From NCBI GenBank assembly GCA_002316005.1, contig DCIM01000041.1, positions 1 through 33,013 on the forward strand: a stretch of 33,013 nt of DNA, in the 5' to 3' direction. Numbering within the stretch: position 1 is the stretch's first letter; each line of letters opens with the position of its first letter. Under the pieces are notes generated by a model. The model was given only the letters and a program-made list of their open reading frames with translations, was not told the origin of the DNA and did no database searches. The stretch is from Prevotellaceae bacterium UBA1726. GTDB lineage: Bacteria > Bacteroidota > Bacteroidia > Bacteroidales > Bacteroidaceae. This document shows, in pieces, positions 31,329 through 33,013 of the stretch. The translations under genes were made by a program, and so were the position numbers.

Positions 31329-33013
31329 TTATACAAGACCACGACCGTGGCAGTTCTTGAACTTCTTGCCCGAACCGCAAGGACATGGATCGTTGCGTCC
31401 AGGAAGCTTCTCTTTAACTACAGGTTGAACTGGGCGACGAGCACCTTCACGAGTATCCTGTGCTGCAGCCTGCTGCATTCCGCCACCCTGACGAACCTGC
31501 TGAGGAGCGTCAGCATCGGCCTTCTGCTCGTTGTAACGCTGTGAGTGCTGTTCTGGAGCAGCCTCGCGAACCTCCTGCTGAGCAACCTGCTCAGGGATCA
31601 TAGCACGCATGAGGATTGAAGCAATACGGTTGTTCATGTCATTAACCATATTGTCGAAGAGCTTTACTGACTCAAGCTTGAAGATAAGCAATGGGTCCTT
31701 CTGCTCGTAAGAAGCATTCTGTACAGAGTGCTTCAACTCATCCAACTGGCGAAGATTCTCCTTCCAACAGTCATCGATGATATGGAGCATGATAACCTTC
31801 TCGAACTGCTTGATAACATCCTTAGCCTCAGACTCATAAGCAGCCTTCATGTCGCAAGGGATGTTGAACACATGGCGCTGGTCTGTGATTGGCACCATGA
31901 TACGCTCGTAAGTGTTTGCAGGGTTCTCCCAGATATTCTTGATAACAGGCCAAGCAACCTCCTGAATACGGTCAGTACGACGCTTGAAGTTTTCAATTGC
32001 CAGCTGGAACGCCTTCTCCTGAAGGTCTGCAAGCTTGCCACTATTGAACTCCTCTTCTGTGAAAGGACATTCCATAGCAAGAATCTTGAGGAACTGCTCA
32101 CGGCAACCAACATAGTCGTTGTTTGAAGTGATGTTCACAACGCGGTCCCAGAGGATATTTGTTATATCCATACCGATGCGCTCGCCCATAAGAGCATGAC
32201 GACGCTTCTCGTAGATGACGGTACGCTGCTTGTTCATCACATCATCATACTCAAGCAGATGCTTACGAGTACCGAAGTGATTCTCCTCAACCTTCTTCTG
32301 TGCGCGCTCAATAGACTTACTGATCATTGACGACTCGATACGCTCGCCATCCTTGAAACCAAGTTTGTCCATTACACCAGAGATACGCTCAGAACCGAAC
32401 AGACGCATGAGCTTGTCCTCGAGCGAAACATAGAATACAGATGAACCCGGGTCACCCTGACGACCGGCACGACCACGCAACTGACGGTCAACACGACGCG
32501 ACTCATGACGCTCAGTACCGATGATGGCAAGACCACCAGCCTCCTTAACCTCAGGAGTAAGCTTGATATCGGTACCACGACCAGCCATGTTGGTAGCGAT
32601 AGTAACAACACCAAGTTTCTTCTCAACAGGCTTACCGTCAATCATAACAGTACCCATTACTGCACGACCAGCCTCAGCCACGATGTCAGCCTCCTTCTGG
32701 TGGAGTTTTGCGTTCAATACCTGACAAGGAATGCGGTTCTGGTCGAGCATACGCTTGAGCAACTCAGAGATCTCGACAGATGTAGTACCAACGAGACAAG
32801 GACGACCAGAGTTACGCATCTCGATGATTTCCTGGATAACAGCCTTGTATTTCTCGCGGTTTGTCTTATAGACACGATCCTCAAGGTCGAAGCGCGCGAT
32901 AGGACGGTTTGTTGGAATCTCAACAACATCCAACTTGTAGATATCCCAGAACTCGCCTGCTTCAGTAGTAGCTGTACCGGTCATACCAGCAAGCTTATGG
33001 TACATACGGAAGT
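31329..33013 (-). CDS. secA: Preprotein translocase ATPase SecA (5' partial)
   Basis: C-terminal 560 or so residues of the SecA motor that drives proteins through SecYEG. The visible part begins in FRMYHKLAGMTGTATTEAGEF and contains GTTSVEISELLKRML, ATNMAGRGTDIKL, the GTERHESRRVDRQLRGRAGRQGDPGSS helicase motif VI with SVFYVSLEDKLMRLFG, then the helical scaffold/wing domains (EYDDVMNKQRTVIYEKRR) and the linker rich in Gln/Ala. It ends in the SEC-C zinc motif NDPCPCGSGKKFKNCHG, which binds SecB and lipids. The gene runs past the right edge; the rest of the motor (Walker A, DEAD-like) is not in the window. It is transcribed towards the ABC ATPase gene. Confidence 0.97.
   Translation of the reverse strand, partial: FRMYHKLAGMTGTATTEAGEFWDIYKLDVVEIPTNRPIARFDLEDRVYKTNREKYKAVIQEIIEMRNSGRPCLVGTTSVEISELLKRMLDQNRIPCQVLNAKLHQKEADIVAEAGRAVMGTVMIDGKPVEKKLGVVTIATNMAGRGTDIKLTPEVKEAGGLAIIGTERHESRRVDRQLRGRAGRQGDPGSSVFYVSLEDKLMRLFGSERISGVMDKLGFKDGERIESSMISKSIERAQKKVEENHFGTRKHLLEYDDVMNKQRTVIYEKRRHALMGERIGMDITNILWDRVVNITSNNDYVGCREQFLKILAMECPFTEEEFNSGKLADLQEKAFQLAIENFKRRTDRIQEVAWPVIKNIWENPANTYERIMVPITDQRHVFNIPCDMKAAYESEAKDVIKQFEKVIMLHIIDDCWKENLRQLDELKHSVQNASYEQKDPLLIFKLESVKLFDNMVNDMNNRIASILMRAMIPEQVAQQEVREAAPEQHSQRYNEQKADADAPQQVRQGGGMQQAAAQDTREGARRPVQPVVKEKLPGRNDPCPCGSGKKFKNCHGRGLV

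Noticed and set aside
31728..32724. Open frames on the + strand opposite secA.
   Set aside because: SecA motifs on the - strand are unambiguous; the antisense frames have no family features.

Overview
The window looks like chromosome from a member of the Bacteroidales, most probably Prevotellaceae. Several intergenic gaps carry the Bacteroidetes promoter (a -7 box TAnnTTTG, in the best cases with TTTG 19-20 nt upstream). Most genes lack a strong Shine-Dalgarno sequence, and the gene content (DUF4301, GxxExxY protein, NTP_transf_5 protein, HU next to a tiny AURKAIP1/COX24-type peptide and an Rne/Rng RNase, a RelA-type stringent enzyme) fits that group. Assignments come from reading motifs only; no database search was run.

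Layout. 1-5520 (+): the end of a polysaccharide cluster (GT32-like glycosyltransferase, Wzy/ligase-like membrane protein, GT4, acyltransferase-3, Cap59/GT69-like transferase, WecG/TagA/CpsF transferase), tightly packed as one operon. 5521-6386: a PD-(D/E)XK-like GxxExxY gene flanked on both sides by short-hairpin arrays. 6387-9325 (+): NTP_transf_5 nucleotidyltransferase and an exported GHL10/DUF187 glycoside-hydrolase-like protein. 9512-11631 (+): HU, a 29-residue basic peptide, a chain of overlapping hairpins, then RNase G. 11680-16463 (-): exported beta-barrel-like protein, pgk, queC, a DUF559 endonuclease-like gene between inverted G/C-rich repeats, radA. 16547-21520 (+): substrate-binding lipoprotein, large TPR protein, ABC/AAA ATPase and DUF4435 Toprim-like protein. 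21541-22895 (-): Nudix and ispE. 23009 (+): TetR. 23640-25853 (-): RelA/SpoT-type enzyme with a degenerate HD site. 26016-30527 (+): DUF4301, nth, DUF2461, comEC. 30509-33013 (-): ABC ATPase and the 3' part of secA.

The most unusual material is of three kinds. First, two unrelated single nuclease-like genes each sit inside their own palindromic repeats, and related palindromes have entered coding sequence (an in-frame palindrome in the WecG-family gene; a repeat forming the N-terminal extension of QueC). Second, the ATPase + DUF4435 pair matches the domain pairing of the PARIS anti-phage system (AriA + AriB) but lies in an operon with a large TPR protein. Third, the space between the 29-codon gene and RNase G holds three hairpins in which each overlaps the next, the last terminator-like.

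No rRNA, tRNA, CRISPR array, transposase or insertion sequence was recognised. No gene-free stretch exceeds 300 bases.
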